Shown piece after piece: positions 16,700-28,121 of a stretch of DNA of 64,000 nucleotides. This DNA is from Telluria mixta. Lineage in GTDB: Bacteria > Pseudomonadota > Gammaproteobacteria > Burkholderiales > Burkholderiaceae_D. A program made the translations under genes and the position numbers. Each line of letters begins with the position of its first letter. Within the stretch, counting starts at the first letter, position 1. The stretch lies in NCBI RefSeq assembly GCF_029223865.1, contig NZ_CP119520.1, forward strand, positions 6,138,001 through 6,202,000. The letters are read 5' to 3'. Below the pieces are notes generated by a model. That model made no database searches. It was not told where the DNA came from and saw only the letters and a list, made by a program, of their open reading frames with translations.

Positions 16700-17485
16700 A
16701 TGACGACTCACCTGATCGAAGGCCTGGCCGTCGAAGTCGAGGGCGATGGCCCTGCCATCGTCTGCGTGCACGGCCTGGGCGGAACCAGCAATACCTGGAC
16801 ACCGCTGTTGCCGGCCCTGCGGGGCCGCAGGATCGTCCGCATCGACCTGCCCGGGAGCGGCCGCTCGGCAAGCATTGCCGGCGAGCTCAGCATCGGCAGC
16901 ATGGCGGATGCCGTGGAGGCCGTATGCCGCCACCTTGACGTCACCGCAGCCGTGTTCCTGGGACATTCGATGGGCACCATCGTCTGCCAGCACGTCGCGA
17001 CCCGGAATCCGTCGCTGGTCACGGGGCTTGCGTTGTTCGGCCCGCTGCTGTGCCCGCCGGATGCGGGACGCCCCGGCATCCTGGCGCGGGCCGACAAATC
17101 GGCGACGGGGGGTATCGCGGCCCTCCAGGAAATCGCCGACGCCATCGTGGCGGCTGCGACGTCGCGCGAAACCCGGGAAACCCGACCCGCCGTTCTGGCA
17201 CTGGTGCGCGAGAGCGTGATGCGCCAGACGCCGCACGGGTATGCGCAGAGCTGCGCCGCACTCGCCGGCGCGCAAGCGGCGCCGATCGACCAGATCAAGG
17301 TGCCGACCCTGCTGGTGACTGGCGACCAGGATGGTGTGGCGCCGCCTGCCGCCGTCGACGCCATGGCGGGGCGCATCGAAGGCAGCCGCATGGTCGTGCT
17401 GGCCGGCTGCGGTCACTGGACCCCATTCGAGAAGCCGCTGGAATGTGCGCGCGAGCTCGATCAATTTTTACGTCCCGCCAATTAA
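16700..17485 (+). CDS. Alpha/beta hydrolase, 3-oxoadipate enol-lactonase-like
   Basis: 261 residues. VCVHGLGGTSNTW gives the oxyanion region, FLGHSMGTIV the nucleophile elbow, VTGDQDGVAPP the acidic residue and GCGHWTPFEKP the catalytic His. Overall organisation is that of enol-lactonase and C-C hydrolases. It has no signal peptide, so it acts in the cytoplasm. GGAGCGGCC precedes the ATG. Its position between an FAH-family gene and an amidohydrolase gene suggests hydrolysis of a ring-opened intermediate. Confidence 0.88.
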   Translation: MTTHLIEGLAVEVEGDGPAIVCVHGLGGTSNTWTPLLPALRGRRIVRIDLPGSGRSASIAGELSIGSMADAVEAVCRHLDVTAAVFLGHSMGTIVCQHVATRNPSLVTGLALFGPLLCPPDAGRPGILARADKSATGGIAALQEIADAIVAAATSRETRETRPAVLALVRESVMRQTPHGYAQSCAALAGAQAAPIDQIKVPTLLVTGDQDGVAPPAAVDAMAGRIEGSRMVVLAGCGHWTPFEKPLECARELDQFLRPAN

Positions 17486-17513
17486 GCCCTTCCGGGGCGC
17501 CGAGGAGACAGAC

Positions 17514-18848
17514 ATGAAAAAGACGGCAATTACCAACGTTGCGATTTTCGATGGCAGCGGTGGGCAAGTATTCAACGGTGAAGTCCTCATAGAAGGAAAC
17601 CGTATCGTCGACGTGGCACGCTTTCCGAACAAGATCGTCGGACATGCGGACCAGGTCATCGACGGCAAGGGCAAGTTCCTGATGCCGGGCATGACGGAAG
17701 CACATACCCATTTTTCCTGGAACGACCAGCCGACCCTGGCCGCGATCCAGATGATGCCGCCCGAGGAGCACATCCTCTGGTGCGTCGAGGTCGCCAAGCG
17801 TTACCTCGACATGGGTTGGACATCGGCAATCGGTGCGGCCGCCGCGAAGGCTCGCCTGGACGTCGTGCTGCGCAATGCCATCCGTGCCGGTCACTGTCCT
17901 GGCCCGCGCTACCTGGCGGGCAGCCAGGAGATCACGACCCTGGGTGGGCTGGGGGACATGACCCTGCCGCACCTGCCTTTTCCTGAACTCAGCTTCGGCC
18001 ACATCGTCAGCGGACCGGAGGAAGTGCGCAAGGCCGTGCGCATGTTCGTGAAGTATGGCGTCGACCATTTGAAGATCAACCTGTCGGGCGAATACATCGC
18101 CGGGATTCCGGCGGAATTGTCGCCTGTCTCCGAAGAAGAAATCGTCATGCTCACGACCGAAGCCAGGCGCTACGGCAAACGCGTGGCGGCCCATGCGCGT
18201 TCGAGCGAGTCGGTCAAACAGTGCGTCCGCCATGGCATCGAACTGGTCTTCCATGCCAGCTTTGCCGACGAAGAAGCGCTCGACATGCTCGAAGCGAACA
18301 AGGACAGGCATTTTGTCGCACCAGGGATTGGTTGGCTGGTACGCACCAGCTTCCACGCCTCCGAATACGGCATCACACCCGAGGTGGCGGAAACAATGGG
18401 CTACCGGCGCGAACTCGAAGCCGCCGCAGAATCGCTGAGCAAGATGCACAAGCGCGGCATCCGGGTACTGCCCGGCGGGGATTACGGGTTTGCCTGGATG
18501 CCGCATGGGACCAATGCCAATGACCTGCAGTATTTCGTCGACTACATCGGCATGACGCCAAGCGAAGCACTGGTGTCCGCAACCCGGCTGGGCGGTGAAA
18601 TCATGATGCGCGGCGACGAACTTGGCCAGATCCGGCCCGGCTACATCGCCGACCTTGTGATGGTCGATGGCGACCCGTTGCAGGACCTGCGCATCCTGAC
18701 CGAGCCGTCCCGCATCGCCATGGTCATGCAGGACGGCATTGTGCACAAGCAATTGCGCGATGCCGCGCCCGCCGAGGCCGCGCTCCACCTTGCCCAGGCC
18801 GGGAACCCGCTGCTCGACAAGGGCGTCCAGGAAGCTGTTCCTGCCTGA
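17514..18848 (+). CDS. Binuclear metal-dependent amidohydrolase
   Basis: 444 residues. The ATG at 17514 has GAGGAG 6 nt upstream; the open frame continues further back but overlaps the previous gene. The amidohydrolase metal site is readable: TEAHTHFSW (HxH), the likely carboxylated Lys in DHLKINLSG, His in RVAAHARS and LVFHASF, and Asp in PGGDYGF. C-terminal GQIRPGYIADLVMVDGDP is typical of imidazolonepropionase or prolidase-like members. It should cleave an amide or a cyclic amide; the substrate is unknown. Confidence 0.9.
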   Translation: MKKTAITNVAIFDGSGGQVFNGEVLIEGNRIVDVARFPNKIVGHADQVIDGKGKFLMPGMTEAHTHFSWNDQPTLAAIQMMPPEEHILWCVEVAKRYLDMGWTSAIGAAAAKARLDVVLRNAIRAGHCPGPRYLAGSQEITTLGGLGDMTLPHLPFPELSFGHIVSGPEEVRKAVRMFVKYGVDHLKINLSGEYIAGIPAELSPVSEEEIVMLTTEARRYGKRVAAHARSSESVKQCVRHGIELVFHASFADEEALDMLEANKDRHFVAPGIGWLVRTSFHASEYGITPEVAETMGYRRELEAAAESLSKMHKRGIRVLPGGDYGFAWMPHGTNANDLQYFVDYIGMTPSEALVSATRLGGEIMMRGDELGQIRPGYIADLVMVDGDPLQDLRILTEPSRIAMVMQDGIVHKQLRDAAPAEAALHLAQAGNPLLDKGVQEAVPA

Positions 18849-18940
18849 TTCCCTTCGCCCGGTGTTGCTTCGGCAGTCCGGGCACCACTGACACCACAAC
18901 ACAGGCCAAGCCCCGTGGCCCAGGCCTGGATGGAGACAAT

Positions 18941-19717
18941 ATGAGTACGAAGCATTGCGCGGCACGCGTCATCGTGGTTGCCGCCCTGATGAACGGCGCC
19001 GCAGTGACGGCGGCCGCCGAGTTCCAGGTGGCCAGCCTGACCGCGCTCTACACGAAGGATGCCAAAGCCGACCCCGTCCTGGGCACGGGCACCGAAAACG
19101 AACACCTCGCCACATATCAGTTTGAATATTTTGGCGGTTACAAGTACGGCGACGTGTATGTCGACGCTGAAGTCTTCCATGGCGACAGCGTCGGCGGTGC
19201 CGGCGCAGGTTCGTTTGGCGCCAACGGCAGCTTCCAGCAGCTGATGGTCTTCAATCCCCGCCTAAGTCTTGGCAAACTGACCGGCCGTGATCTTGCATTC
19301 GGACCTGTCACCGATATTTCACTTATCGCGCGCTACGAGCGTGCCAGCTACGCCGACTTCCGCTCCTACAACCACGGCATCTCATTGAATTTCAACGTGC
19401 CGGGGTTCGCCTACTTTGAATCTGGCGTGCTGCGTCGAAATACGAACTTTTATCATGGCGAATGGCTCTGGCGATCCGTTCTGATGTCGAACGCACTCCC
19501 CATCGCCGGCCAAACATTCCACTTCAACCTGTTATCGCTCGTAAACGGCACGGGAGACAATGGCACTGAAGTCTTCCTCAGGCCTGAGCTGTTGTGGGAG
19601 CTGGATAACAAGGGTGCGTGGCAATTGGGACTGCGTTCCGAAATGCATCGCTACAAGCTCAACGGCCAGCATTACTCGCGGCACTCGCCGAGCCTGATGT
19701 TGAAGTGGACGATGTAA
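18941..19717 (+). CDS. Tsx-like outer membrane channel protein
   Basis: 258 residues with a signal peptide (cleavage probably after VTAAA). The mature part is a beta-barrel pattern of alternating residues with YQFEYFGGYKYGDVYVDAEVF near the start, ISLIARYERASYADF, and a C-terminal strand SPSLMLKWTM. This resembles the nucleoside-specific channel family (Tsx). The last residue is Met, not the usual aromatic. TGGAGACAAT precedes the ATG. Probably the uptake channel for the substrate of this cluster, which would then be a small polar or nucleoside-like compound (inference). Confidence 0.75.
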   Translation: MSTKHCAARVIVVAALMNGAAVTAAAEFQVASLTALYTKDAKADPVLGTGTENEHLATYQFEYFGGYKYGDVYVDAEVFHGDSVGGAGAGSFGANGSFQQLMVFNPRLSLGKLTGRDLAFGPVTDISLIARYERASYADFRSYNHGISLNFNVPGFAYFESGVLRRNTNFYHGEWLWRSVLMSNALPIAGQTFHFNLLSLVNGTGDNGTEVFLRPELLWELDNKGAWQLGLRSEMHRYKLNGQHYSRHSPSLMLKWTM

Positions 19718-19724
19718 CCAAAGT

Positions 19725-19746
19725 AAAAACCCCGCACACGGCGGGG
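19725..19746 (-). terminator. Rho-independent terminator of the 47-residue gene
   Basis: On the minus strand CCCCGC-CGTGT-GCGGGG is followed by TTTTT. It lies 48 bp beyond the small gene at 19794-19937, in its direction of transcription. Confidence 0.85.
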
Positions 19747-19793
19747 TCTGTTCGCGGGCGCCTGGGCGCCGGTGCTGCCAATGTGGTTCGCGC

Positions 19794-19937
19794 TTACAGC
19801 GGCGGACCGTAGCGGTACGAAGCGCCGACCAGTTCGATGGCGCGGCGGGCTTCCTGGCAGAATGCGCGGAACAGGCGGCCAAACTTGGTTTCAGCGGCAG
19901 GGCGGCTCGAGGTCGAGATCGTCGTCGTGGCATTCAT
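19794..19937 (-). CDS. 47-residue conserved-looking small protein
   Basis: Beginning MNATTTISTSSRPAAE and ending ASYRYGPPL, with a central amphipathic basic helix (KFGRLFRAFCQEARRAIELV). GGAG lies 5 nt before the ATG. TTGGAT, an 18-bp spacer and TACACT form a possible promoter, and a strong terminator follows, so it is a complete transcription unit. No known function; small basic one-helix proteins of this design are a recurrent feature of related genomes as far as I recall. Without ribosome-site and terminator support it would be overlooked. Confidence 0.7.
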   Translation of the reverse strand: MNATTTISTSSRPAAETKFGRLFRAFCQEARRAIELVGASYRYGPPL

Positions 19938-20094
19938 ATCAGCTCCATTCATCATGTCGTTCAGCAATGAATGCAGTGTACGCCGACAGCAGATATCAAT
20001 CCAATTTCCTTTTCCGATCTCTGTGATATGTTCTCGTGATGTCTTCCCGCTGTCATATTGCAACCGATGACAGCGGGGATCACGCCAGCTTATA

Positions 20095-22275
<2,181 letters not shown>

Positions 22276-22380
22276 GGTTGTTGGTGTTGTACGATGGGTT
22301 GTCGGCGGATGCCGCTGAGCATGATAGCGCGAATCAAGTAGCACAAATCAAGTATCACGACGGCAACTCCAACGCCGGGC

Positions 22381-23832
22381 TCACGCGGCACGCCGCTCCG
22401 GCCCGCCGTACGTCCGGGCACTCTGCCACTGGCGCCGCATGTCGTCGGCGCTCGCGATCTGTTCCTGCGACAGGCGGCGCGCGACGATCGCCTTGTTGGC
22501 GCTCGCGGCCGGATCGCCGGCGTCGGCCGCCAGCAGCATCCACATGTACGAGCGCACGGTGTCGCGCACCACGCCGCGGCCGCTGTTATACATGCCGCCC
22601 AGGTTGTACTGGGCCAGCGCGTGCCCCTGTTCGGCGGCCAGCCGGTACCAGTGCACGGCTTGCGCGTCGTCCTGCGGCACGCCCTGGCCATTCGCGTACA
22701 TGACGCCCAGGTTGTTCTGGGCGCTCGCATCGCCCTGCTCGGCCGCGCGCCGGTACCACTCCGCCGCCAGCGCCTCGTCGCGGTGCACGCCCTGGCCGTT
22801 CGCGTACATCACGCCGAGCGTGAACTGGGCCTTGGCCGCACCCTGCTCGGCCGCGCGCCGGTACCAGTACAGCGCCTGCTCCGGATCGCGCGCGACGCCG
22901 CGCCCGAACGCGTAGCGGTTGCCGAGGTTCACCTGGGCCAGCACGTGGCCCTGCTCGGCCGCGGCCAGCGTCCAGGCCAGCGCGGGACCGCTCCAGCGCG
23001 GCCCCGCTTCGGCCCCTGCTTCGGCGCCTCCTTCAGCCCCGTCGCGCCCGCCCGCGAGCGCTTCCGCGTCGGCCGCGGCCAGCAACTGGGCCAGGCTGAA
23101 CTGCGCTTCCGCATCGCCCTGCTCGGCCGCGCATTCGAGCCACGCGCGCGCGCCCTGCGTGTCGGAAGGCAGCCCCTGTCCGGCCAGGTAAGCGAGCCCC
23201 AGCAAGCGCTGCGCCGCCGCATGGCCGCGCGCGGCCGCGCGCCGGAACCAGTACAACGCTTCGGGCTCGCTGGGCGTCACGCCCTCGCCGCGCCGGTACA
23301 TCTGGCCGAGGGCGACGGCGGCCTCGGCGTCGTCCAGCAGCGCGGCCTTGCGGAACCACGCCATCGCGAGCGGCAGGCTGCACGCCACGCCCTCGCCGTC
23401 GCGGTAGCAGGTGCCGAGCAACCGCTGGGCGCTGGGCAGGTCCTGCTCGGCCGCCTTGTAGTACCAGGCGACAGCCTGCGCCGCGTCCCGTGCGACGCCC
23501 CGCCCCGTCCGGTACAGGTCGCCCAGGTTCTGCTGCGCGGATGCGTCTCCCTGCACGGCGGCCAATCCGAACCAGTACGCCGCTTCGTAGTCGGATTGCG
23601 CCACGCCCCGGCCAAGGAAATACATGCTGCCCAGGTGGTTCTGCGCGAACGCGAGGCGCTGGCGCGCGGCGCGCCGCAGCCACCGGCAGGCGGCGACGTC
23701 GTCCTGCGGGGCACCGTCGCCGTCCTTGTACATCATGCCCAGGTTGAACTGAGCATAGGCATCGCCACGCGCGGCAGCGCGGGCGAACCAGGCGAGCGCG
23801 CCGGCGCGCGGTAGGGACTCGTGACTGTGCAT
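22381..23832 (-). CDS. Sel1-repeat (TPR-like) protein
   Basis: 483 residues made almost entirely of about eleven 36-residue Sel1 repeats of the form A..WYRRAAEQG.A.AQ..LG.MYA.G.GV..D. The last full repeats are the most regular; one repeat near residue 270 is interrupted by an acidic insert rich in Glu, Gly and Ala. There is no signal peptide with the ATG at 23832, which has AGGAG 7 nt upstream. Sel1 proteins are protein-protein scaffolds; the partner is unknown. The regularity makes it prone to repeat-number variation. Confidence 0.88.
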   Translation of the reverse strand: MHSHESLPRAGALAWFARAAARGDAYAQFNLGMMYKDGDGAPQDDVAACRWLRRAARQRLAFAQNHLGSMYFLGRGVAQSDYEAAYWFGLAAVQGDASAQQNLGDLYRTGRGVARDAAQAVAWYYKAAEQDLPSAQRLLGTCYRDGEGVACSLPLAMAWFRKAALLDDAEAAVALGQMYRRGEGVTPSEPEALYWFRRAAARGHAAAQRLLGLAYLAGQGLPSDTQGARAWLECAAEQGDAEAQFSLAQLLAAADAEALAGGRDGAEGGAEAGAEAGPRWSGPALAWTLAAAEQGHVLAQVNLGNRYAFGRGVARDPEQALYWYRRAAEQGAAKAQFTLGVMYANGQGVHRDEALAAEWYRRAAEQGDASAQNNLGVMYANGQGVPQDDAQAVHWYRLAAEQGHALAQYNLGGMYNSGRGVVRDTVRSYMWMLLAADAGDPAASANKAIVARRLSQEQIASADDMRRQWQSARTYGGPERRAA

Positions 23833-24025
23833 GCGGTAGCTCCTGACGGACACGCGTTGAGGCCAAGAATTGCAAAAAGTGTAATGACGAGATGCATTAC
23901 GGATTTGACTTGCAACAACGTGTAGGGGATGGACGACGACAAAACGACGCCGGCGCGACGGCTCAGCCGCGCGGGACACTGCCACGCGACGAAGCCCTAC
24001 TGCATGCAGGAAATAAGTGCGCCGT

Positions 24026-24661
24026 TCAGGCCGGCACGCGCCGCCCGGCCGCGTACACGCCCATGAACGCGTCGACCTTCGCGGCCGCCACGCGGTTCAG
24101 CGACACGAGCAGGTCGGGGTCGACGCCCGCCAGCCCGTAGGCGTCGCCGAGGTGGCGGCCAATGTGCAGCAGCAACTGCGCGGCGACTTCGGCGTCGGCC
24201 TCGGCCCGGTGGGCGTTGCCCTTGAACACGATGCCAAGCGCGCGTGACAGCTGGCCCAGCTTGTAGCTCGGCAGGCCGGGGAAGACGCGGCGCGACAGCT
24301 TCAGCGAGCAGACCAGGCCGCCGTGGCGGCAACCGTGGCCCAGCAGCGCGCCCTCGGCCTTGAGGAATTTCTCGTCGAAGCTCGCATTGTGCGCGGCCAG
24401 CACGTCGTCACCGATGAACTCGATGAGGGCCGGCACGACCTCCGCGGCTGGCGGCGCGCCGTCGACCATCGCCTGCGTGATGCCCGTCAGCTGGGTGATG
24501 AACGACGGCACGCGCACGCCGCAATTCACCAGCGAGACGTAGCGCTCGACGATGCGGCCGTCCGCGATGCGCAGGGCCGCCACCTCGGTGATGCGGTCGC
24601 CGGAATCGGGCGACAGGCCGGTGGTCTCGAAGTCGAGCATGACGATGGGACGTTCGAACAC
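24026..24661 (-). CDS. DnaQ-like 3'-5' exonuclease (DEDDh)
   Basis: 211 residues from a GTG start with AAGGA 5 nt upstream; no ATG precedes the first catalytic motif. Exo I is MLDFETTGLSP, Exo II is LAAHNASFDEKFL, and Exo III is HRAEADAEVAAQLLLHIG, giving the DEDDh active site. It is the length of a stand-alone exonuclease related to DNA polymerase III epsilon. It follows the Hsp70 gene by 13 bp on the same strand, so the two are probably co-transcribed. Confidence 0.9.
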   Translation of the reverse strand: MFERPIVMLDFETTGLSPDSGDRITEVAALRIADGRIVERYVSLVNCGVRVPSFITQLTGITQAMVDGAPPAAEVVPALIEFIGDDVLAAHNASFDEKFLKAEGALLGHGCRHGGLVCSLKLSRRVFPGLPSYKLGQLSRALGIVFKGNAHRAEADAEVAAQLLLHIGRHLGDAYGLAGVDPDLLVSLNRVAAAKVDAFMGVYAAGRRVPA

Positions 24662-24674
24662 GGTGATCCTTTCT

Positions 24675-25925
24675 TTAACCAAACTTTCGGGCGGCGTCGA
24701 TCGCCAGCCCGGCGCCGATACTGCCGAACAGATCGCCTTCGACGCGGCGCGCGTCCGGGACGATGGCCGCGATGCGCTCGCGCAGGCTCGCCACGCCGCT
24801 GGAGCCGCCCGTGAAGAATACGGTATCGACGCGCTCCGGGTCGACGCCCGCTTCATCGAGCAGGCGCTGCACGGTCGCACCGACGCTGTCGATCATGCCC
24901 GCGATCGCGTCCGTGAACAGGTCGCGGTGCACGCGCAGCAGTTCGGGCGGGTCGAGACGGTCGAGGTCGAGCGCCACCTCCGGCGCGTCCGACAGGGCGA
25001 TCTTGGCCTCTTCCACGCGCATCGCGAGCCAGTGGCCGGCGCGGTCGTCGATCAGGCGCTGCAGGCGCTTGAGTTTATCGGGCTCGGCGGCGTCGCGCAC
25101 GAGGTCGGCGAGCTGCGCGATGCTCTTGCGCGTATAGGCCTGGTTGATCGTGTGCCATGTCGCCAGGTTGAAGTAATAGCTCGACGGCACCGAGGCCCCC
25201 GACAGCAGCGTGCTGCCATGGCCCAGCAGCGGCATGACGGAGGCCAGGCTCAGGTATTTATCGAAGTCCGTACCGCCGATGTGCACGCCGCCCGTCGCGA
25301 GGATGTCGTCGCGGCGGTCCAGGCGGTCGGCGCGCTCCGGCCCCAGGCGCACGAGCGAGAAGTCGGACGTGCCGCCGCCGATGTCGGCGATCAGCACCAG
25401 TTCCTCGCGGTCGATGCGGGATTCGTAATCGAACGCCGCCGCGATCGGTTCGTACTGGAAGCCGATGTCGGTGAAGCCCACGGAACGGGCGATGTCGGCC
25501 AGCGTGTCCTCGGCGAGCCGGTCCGCGTCGGGGTCGTCGTCGACGAAGTACACGGGGCGGCCGAACACGGCGCGGTCGAAAGCGCGGCCCGCCTGGCACT
25601 CGGCGCGGCGCTTGACCTCGCCGATGAAATGCCCCAGCAGTTGCCGGAACGGCAACGCCCGTCCCGCGACTTCCGTCTGGCCTTCCATCAGGCTCGTGCC
25701 CAGCAGGCTTTTCAGCGACCGCATCAGGCGGCCGTCATAGCCTTCCAGGTAGTCGGCCAGTGCGGCGCGGCCATAGCGCACCTGCTCGTCGTCCGCGTTG
25801 AAGAACACGACGGACGGCAGGGTCGCCTTGCCGTCCTCGAGGGACAGCAGCGTGGGTTGGCCGGGCCGCACCCAGCCGACGGTGGAATTGGACGTACCGA
25901 AATCGACGCCGCATGCGTTGGCCAT
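24675..25925 (-). CDS. Hsp70-family protein, YegD type
   Basis: 416 residues. The actin-like ATPase is visible: VDFGTSNSTVGW (phosphate 1), IADIGGGTSDFSLV (phosphate 2) and FFTGGSSGVASLRE (adenosine). The substrate-binding domain and lid of DnaK are absent, as in YegD. An inserted segment YFNLATWHTINQAYTRKSIAQL is typical of the subgroup. Role probably as a specialised chaperone-like ATPase; its client is unknown. Confidence 0.92.
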   Translation of the reverse strand: MANACGVDFGTSNSTVGWVRPGQPTLLSLEDGKATLPSVVFFNADDEQVRYGRAALADYLEGYDGRLMRSLKSLLGTSLMEGQTEVAGRALPFRQLLGHFIGEVKRRAECQAGRAFDRAVFGRPVYFVDDDPDADRLAEDTLADIARSVGFTDIGFQYEPIAAAFDYESRIDREELVLIADIGGGTSDFSLVRLGPERADRLDRRDDILATGGVHIGGTDFDKYLSLASVMPLLGHGSTLLSGASVPSSYYFNLATWHTINQAYTRKSIAQLADLVRDAAEPDKLKRLQRLIDDRAGHWLAMRVEEAKIALSDAPEVALDLDRLDPPELLRVHRDLFTDAIAGMIDSVGATVQRLLDEAGVDPERVDTVFFTGGSSGVASLRERIAAIVPDARRVEGDLFGSIGAGLAIDAARKFG

Positions 25926-26044
25926 GGCAGGGAAGTCTTTCTATGAAAGGGGACAAATGAAGGGGCGAGATGTTACCAGATTCCGGCCGCGGAACCAACG
26001 CCGGCCCGGCTTGTCTCATGCACACGACGCCACACGGAGGGAAG

Positions 26045-27652
26045 ATGACCACGGCCGGCAGTTCTACAGGCAGTACCGATCACGCCCCCGGCGGCCATGC
26101 CGGCGAGCACGCCGACCCGCACGGCTGGCGGCGCTGGCTGTTCGCGACGAACCACAAGGACATCGGCACCCTGTACCTGTGGTTCTCCGTCGTCATGTTC
26201 ATGACCGGCGGCGTGCTGGCCCTGCTGATCCGCCTGGAGCTGTTCCAGCCCGGCCTGCAGTTCTTCCAGCCGGAGCTGTACAACCAGTTCGTCACCATGC
26301 ACGGCCTCGTGATGATCTTCGGCGCCGTCATGCCGGCCTTCGTCGGGTTCGCGAACTGGATGATCCCGCTGCAGGTGGGCGCATCCGACATGGCGTTCGC
26401 CCGCATGAACAACTTCTCGTTCTGGCTGCTGCCGCCCGCGGCGATCCTGCTGGTGGGCTCATTCTTCGTCGCCGGCGGTGCCAACGCGGCCGGCTGGACG
26501 ATGTATCCACCCCTGTCGGTCCAGATGGGGCCGGGCATGGACATGACCATCTTCGCCGTCCACCTGATGGGCGTGTCGTCCATCATGGGCGCCATCAACA
26601 TCATCACGACGATCCTGAACCTGCGCGCGCCGGGCATGTCGCTGATGAAGCTGCCCATGTTCTGCTGGACCTGGCTGATCACGGCCTACCTCCTGATCGC
26701 CGTGATGCCCGTGCTGGCGACGGCCGTCACGATGATCCTCACCGACCGCCATTTCGGCACGACGTTCTTCAACGCGGCCGGCGCCGGCGACCCCGTCATG
26801 TACCAGCACATCTTCTGGTTCTTCGGCCATCCGGAGGTGTATATCATGATCCTCCCCGGCTTCGGCATCATTTCCCAGGTCATCCCGGCGTTTTCACGCA
26901 AGCCCCTGTTCGGGTACGCGTCGATGGTCTATGCGACGGCCGCCATCGCCATCATCTCCTTCGTCGTCTGGGCGCACCACATGTTCACGACCGGCATGCC
27001 CGTCACGGGCCAGCTGTTCTTCATGTATGCGACGATGCTCGTCGCCATCCCCACCGGCGTGAAGGTGTTCAACTGGATCGCGACGATGTGGAAGGGGTCG
27101 CTCAGCTTCGAAAGCCCGATGCTGTTCGCCGTCGGCTTCATCTGGGTGTTCACGATCGGCGGCTTTACCGGCCTCATCCTCTCGGTGGCGCCCATCGACG
27201 TCCAGGTGCAGGATACTTACTACGTGGTCGCGCACTTCCATTACGTGCTGGTGGCGGGGTCGCTGTTCGCCCTGTTCTCCGGCTATTACTACTGGGCGCC
27301 GAAATGGACCGGACACATGATCGACGAACGGCGCGGGCGGTTTCATTTCTGGAATTCGCTCGTCTGGGTCAACGTGACCTTTTTCCCGATGCACTTCCTC
27401 GGCCTCGCGGGCATGCCGCGCCGCTATGCCGACTATCCCGTCCAGTTCACGGACTTCCACGCGTTCACGTCCGTGGGCGCGTTCCTGTTCGGCCTCTCGC
27501 AGGTGTACTGGCTGTTCCGGGTCGTGATCCCGAACGTGCGCGGCGGTGCGCCCGCGCCACCCAAGCCGTGGGAAGGCGCGGAAGGCCTCGAATGGACCGT
27601 CCCCAGCCCGGCGCCGTTCCACACGTTCGAGACGCCGCCGCTCGTCAAATGA
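26045..27652 (+). CDS. ctaD: Cytochrome c oxidase subunit I
   Basis: 535 residues, twelve membrane segments. Haem and copper ligands are visible: MHGLVMIF (low-spin haem His), FFGHPEVYIMILPGFG (CuB His, cross-linked Tyr and D-channel Glu), WAHHMFTTG (two CuB His) and VVAHFHYVLVAG (both haem His). GGAGGGAAG precedes the ATG at 26045, and upstream in-frame codons are ignored. It belongs to the A-type aa3 family. No subunit II, III or assembly gene lies beside it, unlike a normal cox operon. Confidence 0.95.
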   Translation: MTTAGSSTGSTDHAPGGHAGEHADPHGWRRWLFATNHKDIGTLYLWFSVVMFMTGGVLALLIRLELFQPGLQFFQPELYNQFVTMHGLVMIFGAVMPAFVGFANWMIPLQVGASDMAFARMNNFSFWLLPPAAILLVGSFFVAGGANAAGWTMYPPLSVQMGPGMDMTIFAVHLMGVSSIMGAINIITTILNLRAPGMSLMKLPMFCWTWLITAYLLIAVMPVLATAVTMILTDRHFGTTFFNAAGAGDPVMYQHIFWFFGHPEVYIMILPGFGIISQVIPAFSRKPLFGYASMVYATAAIAIISFVVWAHHMFTTGMPVTGQLFFMYATMLVAIPTGVKVFNWIATMWKGSLSFESPMLFAVGFIWVFTIGGFTGLILSVAPIDVQVQDTYYVVAHFHYVLVAGSLFALFSGYYYWAPKWTGHMIDERRGRFHFWNSLVWVNVTFFPMHFLGLAGMPRRYADYPVQFTDFHAFTSVGAFLFGLSQVYWLFRVVIPNVRGGAPAPPKPWEGAEGLEWTVPSPAPFHTFETPPLVK

Positions 27653-27668
27653 ATCCGGGAGGGCCGGC

Positions 27669-28121
27669 ATGACGCGCGAATGGACATTGCGGCGCAACTG
27701 CTCCCTGTCCCCGCGCCAGGTCGCGCGCGCCTATGCCGTGCTGTGCCTGGGCTCGCTCGCCGTCGCCGTCGGCTTCCTTGTGCAGGGCATCTGGTTCGTT
27801 CTTGCGTTTTCCCTGCTCGAGCTGGCGCTCGTCGGGCTCGCCCTGCTCGTCTATGCGCGCCATGCAACGGACCACGAGCGCATCGCCCTGTCCGAGTCCG
27901 GACTGCTCGTGACGTGCGTCCAGGCCGACCACCGGGAACTCACGCGGCTCGATCCGCTGTGGACCCGCGTCGTCGTGCCCGACGAACCCCGCCGCACCCT
28001 GATCCAGCTGGAATCGCGCGGTGTGAAGGTCGAGATCGGGCGCTTCGTGAACGATTCCCGGCGCCGCCAGGTGGCGCGCGAACTGCGCCAGGCCCTCCGC
28101 AGCGTGTCGGCAATGCGCTAG
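27669..28121 (+). CDS. DUF2244 membrane protein
   Basis: 150 residues starting MTREWTLRRNCSLSPRQ, with two adjacent hydrophobic helices (about residues 22-60) and a soluble C-terminal half (RIALSESGLLVTCV, then LIQLESRGVKVEIGRFVNDSRR). This is the DUF2244 layout, a family often linked to cytochrome oxidase genes. It begins 16 bp after ctaD, so the two are probably co-transcribed. The exact role is unknown. Confidence 0.85.
   Translation: MTREWTLRRNCSLSPRQVARAYAVLCLGSLAVAVGFLVQGIWFVLAFSLLELALVGLALLVYARHATDHERIALSESGLLVTCVQADHRELTRLDPLWTRVVVPDEPRRTLIQLESRGVKVEIGRFVNDSRRRQVARELRQALRSVSAMR

Noticed and set aside
22381..23832. The tandem Sel1 coding repeats as a DNA repeat array or CRISPR
   Set aside because: The periodicity is about 108 bp, in frame and degenerate at third positions; it is a protein repeat, and no array of short identical repeats with unique spacers exists.
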